Assembly (NCBI GenBank): GCA_023253245.1
Contig: JALRHB010000004.1
Span: 1-33,283 of the forward strand
Reading direction: 5' to 3'
From: Polynucleobacter sp.
GTDB lineage: Bacteria > Pseudomonadota > Gammaproteobacteria > Burkholderiales > Burkholderiaceae
Length of the DNA: 33,283 nucleotides
The first letter of the stretch is position 1. Every line of letters begins with the position of its first letter. Positions 31,904 to 33,283 of the stretch are shown here, one piece after another. The notes under the pieces were generated by a model. It ran no database searches. It was not told the origin of the DNA and saw nothing but the letters and a program-made list of their open reading frames with translations. The position numbers were made by a program, and so were the translations under genes.

Positions 31904-32548
31904 TCATTTGTGGGTATGTCCTTGGGTATTCATTGGCATCTGTCCACCACTCATGGGCATTTGATTAACAGACATGTTGCCCATCATTTGCTGATGTTGT
32001 TTCATCATCTTTTCATGCTCTTCTGGGTGGCAAAACTCATGGTCATCAGCACTAGAACTCATTTGATGAACGCCAGTGCCTTTGTAACCAAGAATGCCGG
32101 GATCAAGCATGCCTGCAATCATAGCAATATGGCCAAACACCAAAAATAGGGCAACGCAGATTGCGTGGATTTTTAATTTGCCCATTTGATCTAGCGCCTT
32201 ATTCACCACACCCATCTCTTGTAAGGCAATCCAAATGAGTGGCAATCCTGCAATAACATAAGTACCAACCGCAATCACATCAATTACTGTTCTCCACTCA
32301 CCTGCTTTAGTAATGGGAACTACCGCATTAGTTATGATGTAAATAATGATGCCAATAAAGTACACACCAACGGCAATCCCGGAAAAGCGATTCAGGTAAT
32401 AAATAGCTCCATCAAACTTACGAGTAAATAGTAAATACAACTCGGTAATTGCTAGAGTCTCAGCCAGAATAACTGGGATGGCCATAAAAATAATTAAATT
32501 CCAGGGCTGATTGACAGCCAATAACTCCATATAGTGAGTCATATTCAT
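31904..32548 (-). CDS. Multi-TM membrane protein with Met/His-rich C-terminal tail
   Basis: Several TM segments; tail HQMSSSADDHEFCHPEEHEKMMKQHQQMMGNMSVNQMPMSGGQMPMNTQGHTHK; start refined by GGAGAAATCTTATG. Confidence 0.8.
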   Translation of the reverse strand: MNMTHYMELLAVNQPWNLIIFMAIPVILAETLAITELYLLFTRKFDGAIYYLNRFSGIAVGVYFIGIIIYIITNAVVPITKAGEWRTVIDVIAVGTYVIAGLPLIWIALQEMGVVNKALDQMGKLKIHAICVALFLVFGHIAMIAGMLDPGILGYKGTGVHQMSSSADDHEFCHPEEHEKMMKQHQQMMGNMSVNQMPMSGGQMPMNTQGHTHK

Positions 32549-32607
32549 AAGATTTCTCCGATAGATAGCAGTGGCGAAGCGCCACAAAAAATTAGTTAAA
32601 ACAAAAA

Positions 32608-32940
32608 TTAACTAATAGATCTTGGAGGTTTGAAGATGTGATTGGGAATCGCCTCAATCATTAATTGAGAAACCCACACAACGAAGTGACTAGAAAACTC
32701 GGGTTGCTTGTACTGATTTGAGGGTAAGTTTGCGACTACGCCCAAGCAACATTGATGATGGGTTTGGTGATTAGTGGATTGCGACTTTTCAATCTTTGTG
32801 TCGGCATTTGTATGACAGTCATGTTGCACTACATGCTGAACATGAGCGCCCCCCGAAGGCTCATATGACATAGACATACTGCCCGCATGAATGAGGCTGG
32901 CAAATAAACTAAGGCAGAGAGCAAAACAAATTTTTCTCAT
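32608..32940 (-). CDS. Secreted His/Cys-rich protein, DUF2946/copper-resistance-like
   Basis: Signal peptide, HVQHVVQHDCH...HHQCC, C-terminal FKPPRS. Confidence 0.6.
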   Translation of the reverse strand: MRKICFALCLSLFASLIHAGSMSMSYEPSGGAHVQHVVQHDCHTNADTKIEKSQSTNHQTHHQCCLGVVANLPSNQYKQPEFSSHFVVWVSQLMIEAIPNHIFKPPRSIS

Positions 32941-32949
32941 GTTTTGATT

Positions 32950-33283
32950 CTATGCTAATTTAATAATTTGTGCAGAAATATCCATAATAAGAGCAGCTGT
33001 CTTAGGATCAAGGGCAGCTGTATGCTCATCTAAAAGTAAAATACTACTTGGTTGTAATGCAGACATTAATAAGGAAACAGATTGACGTTGTCCTCCAGAT
33101 AAAAGTCCCATTTGAGAATTCAATCTATCTTCAAGACCAAGATTTAGTCTACTTAGCTGCTCTTGAAAGATTTTTCGTAATTGATTATTTAACGCTAAAG
33201 ATAAAGAACCTTTTTGTCCACGTCCATATGCAAGTGCCATATTTTCTTCTACTGTTAAATCGCCACAAGTTCCTGCTAGTGGA
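32950..33283 (-). pseudogene. ABC transporter ATP-binding protein fragment; N-terminus off-window, C-terminus prematurely ended
   Basis: PLAGTCGDLTVEENMALAYGRG...LLSGGQRQSVSLLMSALQPSSILLLDEHTAALDPKTAALIMDISAQIIKLA*; signature, Walker B and D-loop present but the H-loop segment (normally xxVTHxM) is missing. Confidence 0.65.

Overview
The window looks like a chromosomal segment from a Burkholderiaceae-type betaproteobacterium, resembling Polynucleobacter (inferred from gene content and order; not searched). Positions 1-16600 are mostly conserved housekeeping blocks: ampG(partial)-metW-metX-slmA-argB-dksA-COG0523 GTPase, xerC-DUF484, gatCAB divergent from mreBCD-mrdA-rodA, and HU. Positions 16600-23500 hold LpxO-like, YggU/DUF167, beta-carbonic anhydrase, LpxL-like acyltransferase, rRNA pseudouridine synthase, prfC and a phosphoglycerate-mutase-family phosphatase. 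Positions 23500-33283 are more accessory: ABC substrate-binding lipoprotein, haloacid dehalogenase, hydrolase plus Tat-patatin pair, MAPEG, a LysR / SbtA-like permease / DUF6671-like locus, a copper-type locus (DUF411, Met/His-rich membrane protein, His/Cys-rich secreted protein), and an ABC ATPase cut by the window edge. The two most interesting observations are: (a) prfC has no ATG/GTG/TTG/CTG start anywhere upstream of its P-loop, and the best candidate start is AUU at 20819; (b) a compact LysR-SbtA-DUF6671 locus in which a DUF6671 zinc-ribbon protein directly follows the bicarbonate-transporter-like gene, where cyanobacteria have SbtB. No CRISPR, rRNA, tRNA or clear IS element was seen.
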